From Lineus longissimus (lineage: Eukaryota > Nemertea > Pilidiophora > Heteronemertea > Lineidae): a stretch of 64,000 nt of DNA. Position numbers and translations under genes: made by a program. The stretch's first letter is position 1, and each line of letters opens with the position of its first letter. A model generated the notes under the pieces. The model did no database searches. It was not told the origin of the DNA and was given only the letters and a program-made list of their open reading frames with translations. Location of the stretch: contig NC_088308.1 in assembly GCF_910592395.1 (NCBI RefSeq), forward strand, positions 24,937,501 to 25,001,500. Direction: 5' to 3'. Of the stretch, positions 1 through 11,204 are shown in pieces.

Positions 1-119
1 TCCAATGCAATGTGACCTTTAGCAACCTTGACCTAAGATGGAGTTTATTCAACAAAGGGTTAATACTCCCTAAATGAAACCATTGCTGATAGATCCAATA
101 ATGCGATTCTAAAACCTAC

Positions 120-222
120 CTCCACGGAATTTTGACTGGAGCTTCTTCAAGAACGACCCCTTTGTTTGCTTTTGACGCCCCCCATTTTGAACATAATCCA
201 CAGAAGTGTCGGACTCTGCCAT
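120..222 (-). CDS. Candidate alternative first exon (MAESDTSVDY...), phase-1 exit
   Basis: 34 codons plus one base from ATG 222-220 (context aaaATGG, favourable) to donor gtaggt, preceded in frame by a TAA about 75 bases upstream. The peptide starts MAESDTSVDYVQNGG and ends in a basic FLKKLQSKFRGG. It leaves in phase 1 like the last repeat exon, so it could splice to the same downstream ankyrin exon. Vertebrate ANK1 and ANK3 also have promoters just after the repeat exons that produce forms without the repeats. Sequence before the ATG is purine-rich, so it is unlikely to be an internal exon. Not recognised by sequence; could belong to another gene. Confidence 0.52.
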
Positions 223-1629
223 TTTTTCTCCCGTGATCACCAAGCACACCTCCCTTGCCACACTCTCAAACCATGGCACTCCGATGCCTGAATATCTTGT
301 TTACCCGAGTATCGGTACTCCGCTCAAGGGGTTATGCCTCAATCATTGCCAGATTTCTTAGACTAACATCACAGCCTGTGATATAGGCTGTGTAGAATTC
401 CACCATCATGCCATATATACTGAGGACACTTTCCCGTAGAGATACAAGAGTCCTATAGAGATACAAGAGAAGTTTCGGATACGAGATCAATTCATGCACT
501 GCCGTGCTGAGATTATAAATCTTTTTTAATCATTGAGCTGCAGGTTGCTTGCACCTGGAGCAATGGGCGAGGCCCGCCATTCAATGAGTTGTCATCGTTT
601 ATTTATGTCCGGTCGGGGAGGACAAGGCAATGTACTATCAGTCCAAAGGGAGAGTAGCAAACGACATTTACGGAGCACATGTTTAATACTGGTTTGGAGC
701 AGACGATATTTGTTTGGCTAATATGTTTGATTACATCTATGTTTCTCTTTCAAATTTCGAATTCATTGAATTAAAAGGAGTGAAATGAATTCCAAACACT
801 CATGTTGAACGACTGAAACGTGGGTCACTTCTCATAACTTGACATCCAAGACATGACAGGTTATATTTTCAGATCTAGGTGTAGCCCAGATTCTCCCAAC
901 AAAACTCTCAAATCAAACAATAATCAAGGTTAGGAATGTAAAGTGTGACTAATTAATAGCTCATTGGCAAGTTTTTTTTTCAATCACTAGAGCATACAGT
1001 ATTATGGTGTCCCATTATCTTTATTATGAGAAAGCGGACTCAGGATGTTTTTTACGAGGTGTCATGCCACCGTGCTCACTAGAGGGCGATTATACTTCAG
1101 TGGGGATTGATCTTGGGATTCGGAGAGGTGCATGATGGGAGTCTATTATATATTGGAGGGTCAAACTTTGTTGTTTTGAGAGAAATCTCGGCAATGGTTT
1201 CATTAAGGCATATGCAACAAAACATAAAAGAAAAAGCATGATGATAGGTCAAAAACAAAGGAATGCATTCATATTTGGTAATTTTGGTCTCATGAAGGTG
1301 ATGAGTAGAATCCTACTCATTCTCTTCATCATGAGACACCAAATGTACATGTACCAGTCTTCGCAAGAAGAGATGTATGGGTTCATACATTACAATATGT
1401 TGTTAACCATTCACACATATACTGTTGTTTCAAATGACAAGTCTGTTAAAATGCTGTCATCAAAATCACATTAAAGACATGTTACATTGTGTCGTTAAAA
1501 CCACACTTAATCAACAGACATCAAAACCACACTAACAAGTGTTACATAATCAAAGATGAGACCAGTTGACAGAAATGACTCTTAAAGGTTAGCAATACCA
1601 ATAGAATTGTTGTCTTTTCATGAAAGAAT

Positions 1630-1680
1630 AGTACAGTACAGTAATGGACCTTGTTCATTACTACACAGTACTGTACTGTC
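1630..1680. repeat. Imperfect inverted repeat of acagtacagta
   Basis: agtacagtacagtaatg on the left is mirrored by cattactacacagtactgta on the right with a small bulge. Possible hairpin, no other support. Confidence 0.5.
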
Positions 1681-3806
1681 ATGAATAGCAAACACCTCTA
1701 TTACAGACTATGAATAGCACGGGGTTGTAGAATTCAAATCTACAAATACTATAAACCGGTATAGGCTTGTTCAAACCCTTAGCAAACTGCTGATAGCTCT
1801 AACTACATCTAGAATGGAGTAGCATTATTTGAGCTAAACCACCACAAAGACACAGCATATTTGTCTCAATGTCACAATTGCAAAAACATTAGTTTTTTAG
1901 GTTTCTACAACTGCCCAAAATAAGATGACAACTTTTTTGAGTCCCCTGAGCAGTTGCCCTTGAATCGAGACATCATTTGGCAAAAATACCGTATATGGAG
2001 GTTTGGGAAAGACCAGTAAGGTGGAGTGAAGGCAAACAAACAAACAAAACAAAAACTTGATTGTGAGTATTTCATATGTACCCATCTCAATGCTGCTATC
2101 GGGATTCTCGCCATACTTGTGATGATGTCGTCTCGAAAGGCGGTCGATGGTGGCGCTAGTGTCCGAGAAGGAGGTATCTGTTGGATACGACCAAAAATCA
2201 AAAATTGCCAACAAGTTTTGACATTAATAGTCCCATTTGACACATGCATTGGTGACGTGCAGGAGCCTGCTAAGCTAGAGAGTTGCCTTGTATAAAGATG
2301 GAGGATAGTTCAGTGTCAGTCACCTAATATCATAGCATGCAACTCGTGCCAAATGATGCACTCTTACAAAATCAAACTGATAAGGTATTTTCAAACAAGG
2401 ATAGGTACAGGGGTGCAGTAGGGTCGATAGGGAAGATTGCAGATGCACTTGTGTCAATCCAGCCCAATGCAGCATGGTATCAAGCTGTTTGAGCTCCACC
2501 ACCGTTGAATACATCCCAAACTTTCAAACCAGCCATCATTCCTGAGGCAATACTTCATGAGACTATTTGTCAAACAGAATTTGGGATGTATTCATTCAAA
2601 TTCAAAAGTGCCCTCTGTGCCAAAGAGAAATCCTTGTTTCCATGATCATGGCGGACCATCGATGAAGTATGGTGAACTGTATTGCTTCCCTTGTCACAGC
2701 CACTCGAGAAACACAATCAAGAATGTTCACTAGTCTCAGACCATCTTATTTGGGATAATTTCATTCGACCATTAGCTAATTTTGTTCAAGGCGAACAGCA
2801 ATATTGATCACCAACAGATTTTCACTCCATCCCTAATCCATCATAAAGTATACTTAATGGATGGTCCCCAAGCGATATCTTACAATGCATGATTATCTTA
2901 CATAGCAGTACAATCTTGATATCATAAAATTCCTTGCCCAAAGCTGCAAGGTTTCTTTCTATGCAGGAAAAAATCACACCTAATTGATCGTAATTCCTGA
3001 GCAATGATATACAATTTTATGTATACATACACAGGAGAATACTATCAATTTGCCTCAAAAATACTCCCATCTTCGCATTCAGGCATTTTAACCCTTTGTG
3101 AGCAATAAGGATTTTTCAAAACCTACCAGTACCAGCAGGCAGTCATTCCAATGATCATTAATCTGATAAGGCAAATAAGGGCTTGTGAGTCACATTTTCA
3201 AAGCAGGAGACCACTTATAAAGTTGCTCACACTTTGTCCTCACTTTTACAAGAAAATGCCTGACATACCAAAATTGGGACCAAGATGCAGTTGGTTAGGT
3301 TACCGGTATTTCTATACACCACTAATATGAAGACTTCCACCTCAACTCAAGTCGACTATTTTAATCTTTCTATTTACACAGGGTATCTACAGTAGGAACC
3401 ATCAACCTGAGTTGAGATGAACTATGAAATATACAGCTTGTCCCAAAAAGTACTTCCATATGAAGTCAAGTGTTTCTACTGATTACATCAAAGAGAATGC
3501 ATTTTGCTACATAAGATGTCACCAAAGTTATGCTAGCCTAAGAAAACAGCCAATTTAGAAAGACAACTGTTTTATCCTTTGGTCATGTAAAGGAAGTTAA
3601 AATCCCTGAGAAAATATTGGAAACACACACATGGTAACTGTTTTGGGACAACCTGTATAAATCTGGCATTCAAGGCAGTACTATGAATTCTACATAATAG
3701 GATGCAATATTGAACCTTATACCCATGATATTTTTTGCTCAGTTTATTAGGTTCATGCAGGCAGTATTTCACCCTACGGCCATGACAATACTAATATAGC
3801 GTAACC

Positions 3807-3882
3807 ATGGGAGATACATGACACTTTATCATAACAGGATTCAAATGGGAGATGATTGACACTTTATCATAATTGGAATCAA
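3807..3882. repeat. Short tandem duplication (about 36 bp)
   Basis: atgggagatacatgacactt...tatcat is followed at once by atgggagatgattgacactt...tatcat. Confidence 0.8.
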
Positions 3883-4670
3883 TCAATCAGTCTTTCAAAA
3901 CTAAATAAAAAGCCTCTTTTTAACTTCTAGCATCTAACAATTCTAATTTCAACCAATTCAACAAGAACTGAAATGGAATACTCTAAGAATGAATAACAAG
4001 AAAGGCAACAATCCTTTGTAATCCTAATAATTTTTTGTCCTACTCTAAAGAAACAACAACTATAAAATACGGGGAAAAAAATCAATACGCAGACATGTCT
4101 ATTAGAATATCACCTAGACCCCCCCTATCACCTATTTAGAGAAGAAATCCCTGAAAAAATGCCTAAATAGGAAAAAACAATAGACCTAAAAAGTTTGTGT
4201 AATTTATCTGACAGATACCTAGCCTTAACTTCAATGTTTTTTCAATTAGACAAAAAAAATGAGAAATACAATAGGTAATCAAGTAGAAACATCAAAATAT
4301 TTCCCATTTCAACAAATGCACTAAAAAATGACCTGAAAATTGCTAAATGTGATCGACATCTGACTATTTGTTTGAGCTGGTGCTTACACAATTGACTATA
4401 GAGGTCAACAAAATTCAAGAAAATAACGTGTGTACGACAAGGCAATAGTAAAGTGATAAACCGCAATACCAAAATATAAAGAAAATCATAAACATTACAT
4501 AGACCAACAACAATAAGACAGAAGTAAAAGCCACTTCAAATGATAATGTAACACTTTGAATATATCAAAAAAGCTTTTAACCATTGAGAAAAAAAGAAAG
4601 ATAATCACATGCACCAAAAAATTAACATGGATATTGTTTCGACCAAAACCACACATGTCAATATGCTCGG

Positions 4671-4708
4671 CCTCCCTCCCCCTCCCTCCCTCCCTCCCCC
4701 CTCCCCCG
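4671..4708. repeat. (CCCT)n simple repeat
   Basis: A 38-bp pyrimidine tract of cctccc units ending in a C run. Likely length-variable. Confidence 0.9.
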
Positions 4709-5218
4709 CAACTAAAGAAAGAATAAAATCTTAGATAAACATCAATCCATCAAAACTATTCCTACACTTGGTGGTTAATCCTAGAATCTTTATGCTCCAC
4801 TTTTATTTCTGATAAGTTATTAAGTGCCTTTGCAAACATGCCAGAGGCTAATTTGACTCCCACTACGCATCCACCAATAACTATGCCAGATTATGTTGAT
4901 ATCCCACATGGTAACCATGGTAACAAGCTAGGCCATTTGATATCATGCCTTAGTGACCATTATCATACGCTGCATGCCAACACAACAAAATGGTTTGAAG
5001 ACTTGACTTTGAACTGACCCTTCTCCAGTGGACCGGAAGAGCCTCGCTACATGAAGTAGGTAACTACCAAAAGAACCGAGACTTTAGATGAAATTAAAAA
5101 GTTTCATTTCCTTGCAGTGACAGACAAAGTCAAGTTTTCAAACTCCAAACCAAAATAAACTAAGCAAACAGGGAAAGCAGCACACACCAGACCCGACCAA
5201 CCAAGACATGACACATAC

Positions 5219-5687
5219 GCTCAAGTTTCTCAGTGCTTTTAAAACACGCCATCAGTTTCAGTCCCTTATCCGCCTTATGAGGCTGCTTCAAAGGTGGTTT
5301 CAAATCCATCTTCGGGCTCTTCCTCAGTCGTAAATCCAGTTTTTGGTTCGATCTGAACATCAAGTCCATCTTGAGGCTTTGTTTTATTGATTTAAAACTG
5401 TGCTTTTTCCGAAGATCTGTCTTCGAACTCTTGCTTGATCCGGCATCCAAATTAGGGCTTGATAATGAACGTGCCAATCTCGGGCTCTGTTCATCTTTTG
5501 GGCTCTGATTAAGCGAGATGCCCATTTCAAGAGTTTGCTTCAAGTGGATGTCCACGAAGGGACTCAATATTGAACGTCGGCGAACTTTTGGTGAGCATGT
5601 GCATTTCGGCTGCTCATCCATATGTGTCTCACAGTCCATTCGTGTCTCACAGTCCATTCGTGTCTCACAATCCATTGTAGATTCCAT
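5219..5687 (-). CDS. Candidate Ser-Pro/Lys-rich exon (alternative first exon or linker cassette)
   Basis: 156 codons plus one base from the ATG at 5687 (context gccATGG) to a strong donor gtatgt, leaving in phase 1, the same phase as the last repeat exon 1.5 kb upstream. An in-frame TGA sits 48 bases before the ATG. Two AG sites just before the ATG (ctgtgag and caaaag) would each let it be entered in phase 1 in frame, so it could also be a cassette. It begins with three 18-bp repeats (MDCETR, MDCETR, MDCETH). It then has six Ser-Pro motifs and four K-x-D-L motifs (residues 89, 106, 116, 126) in a strongly basic C half. No membrane segment is seen. The linker after the repeats is where ankyrins carry alternative exons, so an ankyrin isoform is the simplest reading. 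An unrelated nested gene is possible. Confidence 0.62.
5622..5675 (-). repeat. Three tandem 18-bp coding repeats (MDCET-R/H)
   Basis: Three adjacent 18-bp units encoding MDCETR, MDCETR and MDCETH at residues 5-22 of the candidate exon. They differ by one to a few bases. The unit length is a multiple of three, so copy number changes would keep the frame. Confidence 0.9.
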
Positions 5688-7171
5688 GGCATAGAGCTCA
5701 ACAAAGGTATGTGTTTCGACTTTTGCAACTCACAGATATAGACTGACTTTGTGACAATTCAGAAATCCACCTGGGAAATTTCAAGAGGCAGGTGAAATTA
5801 TATTCCGAGGCGACCCATCCAATACAGAGGTATTATGTACAGGCAAGTATGGATTAAAGATACTTGCTACAGGGTATATCAAAATCAAGAAATAGCTTTC
5901 CATCCTTTGTTCTTCATTTTCGATTTTTCTGTCAAGATTAATCGCACTGAGGAACTGAGTCGATGTACAGTAATCGTGGTTGGTAGGATCTGGTTTTTAA
6001 ATCGAGAAGGTGGTGCAGGGAAGTGACACACACAAACAACAGGAGAACACACGAAATAATACGAAACAAAATAAACGTTTTGCATTTTGTTTCTTGAGAG
6101 ATGTTTACCAAAAAAGGAATCATCTAAAAACAAATGTAGGATTGAGATTAAGATTTCTTCCGCAAATAAATGTTGGAGTTGGCCACTGTACATGAGTGTA
6201 ACATGTGGACAGAGCGTGTAGATGTACAAGAGACCAACTCAAACAATGACCCTGACATAGGTTATTCACGATTTCATAAATTTGAGAGTATCAGCCCACA
6301 GCTGACATAATTCTGTTGCGTGATATTGCTCTCTTTATTGCAAAGATGAAAAGTGAATTCTTTTTCTGATGACTTTTTGTTCTTCTTACATGCACCACAA
6401 CTTTACAGCAAGATGCATAGTCATATGCAACTTTACGAAGAAAGGCAGCATGCAAGAATGGCAACCCAGCTATAGTCATACACTACAAGTTTCCTCCACA
6501 CAAACGTTTAAACATATTGTATCCGAGGTGTGTCTGTGACACCTACAGGCAAAATAGGCATTTGTACAGGCACTCCTCAACCAGCTTAATTGCATCCAGA
6601 CAGTCATTTTGTTGTGCGCATTTTGGCATAGAACTGAAGCAACATGAGCACCAAGAATGACCACAATAGCCAACAACATTGAGTCGTCAGACATGGTACA
6701 GTTCTGCTAAAAAACTGAAAACACTTTTGGTTGGAGAAAACTTGTGCAGACAGCAAAGAAAACAAAACATACAGATATACGACATTAAGGAAATCAAAAG
6801 ATCACGAAGACACACAAAGCATCAACGTATCCACAGAGAAAGCTGTGCATCTTAGCAACCTTCTTATAAAATGAAAGCAAAACTAAGACGAAAGTTTTAC
6901 TTTAACTGATTCATTAGAAATGTATGTATATTTCATGAGATTACTGATTCATATCCTAGTTTTGCGATTTGCAAGAAATCTAGGAAACATTCACTTTCTC
7001 TCTATAAAATCTGTCGGTTTCATACACGTGTCAATCTGAACAAAGCGAAAAACTATTAATGAATTCCAAATCTAAAATTTATAGTCTTATCTCTAGAAAA
7101 TTATATTACAAAGTATTTTAAGACGACTTCTAAATTTACGACATAAATAGCTTTGCAGTAGCACCACCTAC
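5688..7171. other. Intron after the last repeat exon
   Basis: No supported exon. A 72-codon frame at 6694-6476 starts with a hydrophobic segment (SMLLAIVVILGAHVASVLCQ) but has no phase-1 donor. Also possible promoter territory for the exon at 5687; no TATA box was identified. Confidence 0.55.
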
Positions 7172-7346
7172 CTCCTTCATCTTCCGAATCCGTCATGAAC
7201 GTTTCCTGCATGATCTCGGGCGAGACAACCTTGTATTTCTCCTCGCCAGGGGTCATCGTCGCGGTGACCTCTGTGATGCCCTTCAGGATCTCGACCACGG
7301 AGATGTAGTTAAGTTGCTGGGCGATCGAGAGAGCCGTCTGGCCATT
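7172..7346 (-). CDS. ANK: Ankyrin exon: repeat 24 and start of the linker to ZU5
   Basis: 58 codons plus one base (residues 775-832): NGQTALSIAQQLNYISVV closes the repeat domain, and the rest (VTATMTPGEEKYKVVSPEIM...SEDEG) begins the linker. Acceptor tgttcttccag, donor gtaggt, leaving in phase 1. Vertebrate ankyrins have the same plan, with an EKHK..VPE acidic segment ending DEEG and a phase-1 exit (from memory). The next exon must therefore enter in phase 1; no ZU5 exon is visible to the left within the window. Confidence 0.96.
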
Positions 7347-7623
7347 CTGGAAGAACAAAGAGAAATTTGAATACAAATCAGGCACCAAGTTGATCAGCAG
7401 TTTTTACTGAATCCCTCCTCATCCTTCCTGAGTAGAGTGGTTGCAGTATTTCAATTGAGAATACTTGCAATCCAACCTCAGGTAGGCTACAGGACTGTGT
7501 GGTAAGACAATAGTGTTCAAATGTCAAATTCAAAACAAGATACACCTCAACTGGTAATGAAATTATCTGAAGACAATGGTTTTCAAATGTCAATTCCAAT
7601 TTATCCTTTGATTCTCTACTTAC

Positions 7624-7722
7624 GTTTGAAATGGCGTTCGGTGAGGCACCGTTCTTGAGAAGCAGCTTGCAGACCTGAACGTGTCCTTGCTGAGCAGCTT
7701 GGTGGAGTGGGGTGTAGCCCAT
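7624..7722 (-). CDS. ANK: Ankyrin exon: repeat 23
   Basis: 33 codons, residues 742-774, [18 protein letters not shown] to SPNAISN. Acceptor tctctccag, donor gtaagt, phase 0. [13 protein letters not shown] is the canonical repeat 23. The ATG at the exon start is an internal methionine, not an initiation site. Confidence 0.97.
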
Positions 7723-8012
7723 CTGGAGAGGAAAGACATCTAAGGTCAGGAAAGACAAGGCAAGTAGAGCTGGGTAAACTATTGTTTAATTGTTTAAAGA
7801 CCTCGCGACATGATCTTCAAGACAATTACCTCAGTGTGCTCCTAGCAATAGTGAACACTCAAAAGTTGCTCCTTGACATCTTCTAGAAGACTACGCAATG
7901 TCTAAGCACATTACACAAGCACCTTCCACGGAAAAGCACTACAGTGCTAAAGAAATCAAACTTCAGGTGTTATTTTTAACGTTGATATGATGAAAGTGAT
8001 ATTTCTACAAAC

Positions 8013-8309
8013 CTTTGTTGTGGCGTTGACGTTACTGCCATGTTCCAACAAAAACCTGACCATGTTCTGCTGTCCAAAGTGACCGGCGGTGTGCAGCGGG
8101 GTGTAACCAGCTTTGGTCTGTTTGTCAATGTCGGATGAGTGTTTAACCAGCACCTCCGCTACGGGCACTCGGTCTTCTTGGGCGGCCAAGTGCATTGGGG
8201 TCAAGGCGTTCTTGGCCGGGATGTTGGGGTTGGCCTTATGCTCGAGGAGCAATGCCACCATCTCAGTGTGTCCTTCTTGTGCTGCAAGATGGAGTGGCGC
8301 GAATCCATT
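8013..8309 (-). CDS. ANK: Ankyrin exon: repeats 20-22
   Basis: 99 codons, residues 643-741: NGFAPLHLAAQEGHTEMV, NALTPMHLAAQEDRVPVA, and AGYTPLHTAGHFGQQNMV ending VNATTK. Acceptor cttgtttcag, donor gtttgt (a weaker, non-consensus +3), phase 0. LHLAAQEDRVxVAEVLV and GYTPLH-A-H-G-xNMVxFLL are those of repeats 21 and 22. Confidence 0.97.
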
Positions 8310-8543
8310 CTGAAACAAGACAAAAGGATGATGGTGAAACAAGGAGAAGATAGGGATTGAATTGAACAAAAGAATCTCTGGTGGACGGAAGCAAGATGGT
8401 GCCTTGTCACTCAGTGTCACGTCAACCTTCATGACCTTTTAGTTTATGGAGAGTTGCCCTCTCCATTAAACGCATAACCTTGAATGCAACAGAATACCCC
8501 GTCTCAACTAAACTTTAATGCTGACAAGGTAGATTGAGCTTAC

Positions 8544-8840
8544 CTTTGATTCTGCATCAGGTTTGGCCCCATATTCTAGGAGAGTCGTAGCAATGTCCAT
8601 CTGGTTCTTCTTGGCAGCGATGTGCAGGGGCGTGTAGCCATTCTTTGCGGTGCAGTGGGGTGAGGCGCCCTTGTTCATCAAGAGTAGTGCCACGTTCACG
8701 TGGTTGTAGTGAGTGGCCACGTGAAGTGGGGTCAGGCCGTTCTTGCCTTGTACGTTGGCATTGGCCTCCTTTTGGAGGAGGAGACGTACGACCTTGATGT
8801 TGCCATACTTGCAGGCGATGTGCAGGGGTGTGAATCCTTT
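8544..8840 (-). CDS. ANK: Ankyrin exon: repeats 17-19
   Basis: 99 codons, residues 544-642: [36 protein letters not shown], and [20 protein letters not shown] ending KPDAESK. Acceptor ctgtttccag, donor gtaagc, phase 0. The third repeat is virtually identical to that of vertebrate ankyrins as I recall them, one of the strongest identity signals in the window. Confidence 0.98.
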
Positions 8841-9049
8841 CTGGAAACAGAAACAAGACAAAGATAAAAATCAATTCTACACCATTTCGAACCCCTCATA
8901 GCTGCTTTAAGCAGGGGACACAGCTTCCTTCCCCTTGTTGAGTCAAGGTATCATCCAGGGGTGGATCAAGGGGTCTGAGAAAGAGAGACCACTTCAGAGG
9001 GCGCTTTTTGCAACAATTTTCCAAAATTCATTGTGAACTTCTGACATAC

Positions 9050-9247
9050 CTTAGTGGTGAGGTCGAGTGACGCACCATGCTCCAACAGGACAGTGGCAAC
9101 CTCCTCCTGTCCCTCCTTGGCGGCAATGTGAAGTGGTGTGTACAAGTCTTTGGTGGTAGCATTGGGGGAGGCTCCGTGCTGCAGCAACAACATCACGTTG
9201 TCGACATTGCCAAGGCGTGCGGCGATGTGAAGTGGGGTTTGTTGTTC
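9050..9247 (-). CDS. ANK: Ankyrin exon: repeats 15-16
   Basis: 66 codons, residues 478-543: [18 protein letters not shown], then [18 protein letters not shown] ending SLDLTTK. Acceptor cattcttgcag, donor gtatgt, phase 0. The EQTPLHIA start, lacking the usual glycine, is characteristic of repeat 15; repeat 16 here has DLYTPLH where vertebrates have NGYTPLH. Confidence 0.97.
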
Positions 9248-9478
9248 CTGCAAGAATGAAATGGAAGGTTGTATTACATGTATGTCAGTCGAACACTGAT
9301 GTGTGATAAATCACCAATACTCTTGAAACATTTTCAATCAGAACAACTCCACCTCCGGAGCGATGAGACTGCAATAAGTTTCCTGAGCTGCACAATTATT
9401 TTATCAGTTCCAAATGTGTTACTGCTCCTCGGAAAACTACATTTCCAATGACTTTTTGGGGAATCTCCCAACACTCAC

Positions 9479-9676
9479 CCTAGCTTTAGCATCAACCTGG
9501 GCATTGTTCCTCAGCAATATCCTGATGATGTCGGTCTGGTTCGCACGGGCAGCAAGATGGAGCGCCGTCTCTCCGCGGACTGTCTGGAAGTCTGGGTTGG
9601 CACCATGTTGGATCAAGCTGATGGCGATGTTCATGTGGCCCATGAAGGAGGCGACATGCAATGGAGTGAGGCCAGA
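9479..9676 (-). CDS. ANK: Ankyrin exon: repeats 13-14
   Basis: 66 codons, residues 412-477: [18 protein letters not shown] and then RGETALHLAARANQTDII ending VDAKAR. Acceptor ctcctttccag, donor gtgagt, phase 0. The A-FMGH and RGETALH signatures place it as repeats 13 and 14. Confidence 0.97.
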
Positions 9677-9794
9677 CTGGAAAGGAGGGAATACCGATGT
9701 TAAATTTTCATGATCAGTACCAAAGGTCTTTGTCAAGTCTTCCACCTGATACTGATTATCAAATGATGTTGTCACTATCATATTGAGTACATAC

Positions 9795-10091
9795 CTCTGT
9801 GGTGGCCTCAATGGATGCACCATACTTCAATAGGAGTTCCACCACCTTGATCCTGTTCTTCTTACACGCTATGTGCAGCGGGGTGAAGCCATTCAGAGCC
9901 CTTGCATTAGGCTCACACTTCCAGTCCAACAACAACTTGGCAATCCTGACGTTTCCACAGTGAGCGGCGACGTGAAGCGGGGTCAAGAAATCTACGGTCA
10001 CTTCATCTACTGGTGACTTCTTCAGGAGAAGCAGACGTGCGCAGTCTACGTGGTCTCCTTGGGCAGCCATGTGCAGCGGGGTGAGGCCATT
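9795..10091 (-). CDS. ANK: Ankyrin exon: repeats 10-12
   Basis: 99 codons, residues 313-411. Three repeats without introns: [18 protein letters not shown], then [18 protein letters not shown], then [18 protein letters not shown] ending SIEATTE. Acceptor attctttcag, donor gtatgt, phase 0. The fusion of repeats 10-12 in one 297-bp exon matches the vertebrate arrangement. [16 protein letters not shown] is among the most conserved blocks in ankyrins. Confidence 0.97.
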
Positions 10092-10276
10092 CTGAAAGAA
10101 TTGGAATAACAAAATTGGAAGTGGTCGCCAACAAAGTTACTGCGTACCAAGGAACTGCCAACAGGACCCAGCAACTGAGCTCAACCTCAGCGGACAAAGC
10201 TACCCCAATCAGGGTTCGACACAATGACTCTTGGACATATCGTTAAGTTGCTGTTCATGCTGGAGATAATACTCAC

Positions 10277-10375
10277 CCTTGTCTTTGAGGCGATCGGTGC
10301 CCCACGCTCGAGTAGAATGTCAACACAGTTCTCATGGCCACTCCTAGATCCACAGTGGAGGGGCGTCAAACCATC
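10277..10375 (-). CDS. ANK: Ankyrin exon: repeat 9
   Basis: 33 codons, residues 280-312, DGLTPLHCGSRSGHENCV to APIASKTR. Acceptor ttgttccag, donor gtgagt, phase 0. DGLTPLHC followed by R-SGH marks repeat 9 of canonical ankyrins; an extra cysteine is present at ENCV. Confidence 0.97.
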
Positions 10376-11105
10376 CTGGAACAATTAGGAACGATGATGA
10401 CAAGGATGACAAAGATGGATGGTCAGTAGTAGAAACATTCATGCCCAACATACAAGATTTGTCTTCCAGTGCTATGAAGCGGTGCATCAGTTCTGGTGGT
10501 TTAAACAACAGACGAAAACAAATATGTGACAACGTTGCCTGGCCAATCAGGTATGACCTATTTTCAACAAGACATATCGGAATCTTTTCAACTGCCAGCT
10601 TAACAATCGAATTCTAGCAGCTCAGTTAGATGAGCTGCCGAACTAAAACGCACATCCAGTGTTGAGGAACATGCTTTTGAGTATGCTGATGTATTGGTGT
10701 ACAGAATAGAACTAACGAAACTGTTGATGAGGGTACAAGTATTCCATGGACATAGCTGAAGTATTTCCTGATCCTTCTGTAGATTTGTAATCCGTAGCTT
10801 TCCAATTGCGTTGTCCACAGTAAGCGATGTGAATCATCTTGGTCCAGTTATGGTTGATCATGACCACATCAGATATGCTAAGACGCACTTCATGCAATGG
10901 TTAGGCATTCAACTTTGGTAATCCAAATGAATTGTCCATTATGCACTCCAAATGTAAGTTATTGTAATCCATCATGTATCTTCATTCCAATCGAAATCAC
11001 CACAACATCACATCAAGGTCAGGCATCATGTCCACAAAATTCAAAATCTATTGAGAATGGGCTTAAATTCGAATCCTCTACATCACCTCTCAAAATGTTA
11101 CTTAC
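10376..11105 (-). other. Intron between repeats 8 and 9
   Basis: 730 bp, AT-rich; nothing beyond splice sites seen. Confidence 0.75.
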
Positions 11106-11204
11106 CCTCGTCCTGACGTCAATGAGGGCGTTATTATCAATCAACAGATTGACCATGTTGATCTTGCCCCACTTTGAAGCAACGTGCATCGGGCAGATAC
11201 CGTT
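11106..11204 (-). CDS. ANK: Ankyrin exon: repeat 8
   Basis: 33 codons, residues 247-279, NGICPMHVASKWGKINMV to ALIDVRTR. Acceptor tccctttccag, donor gtaagt, phase 0. It departs from consensus at the turn (CPMH instead of TPLH) but retains HVASKxGxxNMVxLL of repeat 8. Confidence 0.96.

Larger units (their letters stand above)
223..5218. other. Intron or non-coding stretch between the two 3' candidate exons
   Basis: No exon supported. A well-spliced-looking 36-bp block at 3127-3162 would put a stop in the ankyrin frame. Contains the short repeats listed separately. Expected to be intron of the ankyrin gene if transcription continues to the left. Confidence 0.6.

Noticed and set aside
3127-3162. 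36-bp block with excellent acceptor (ttgccttatcag) and donor gtaggt
   Set aside because: Entered in phase 1, as required after the last repeat exon, it gives an immediate TAA stop.
6476-6694. 72-codon minus-strand frame with a signal-peptide-like start and several cysteines
   Set aside because: Reminiscent of small membrane ankyrins or a secreted peptide, but no phase-1 donor links it to ankyrin and the frame is short.
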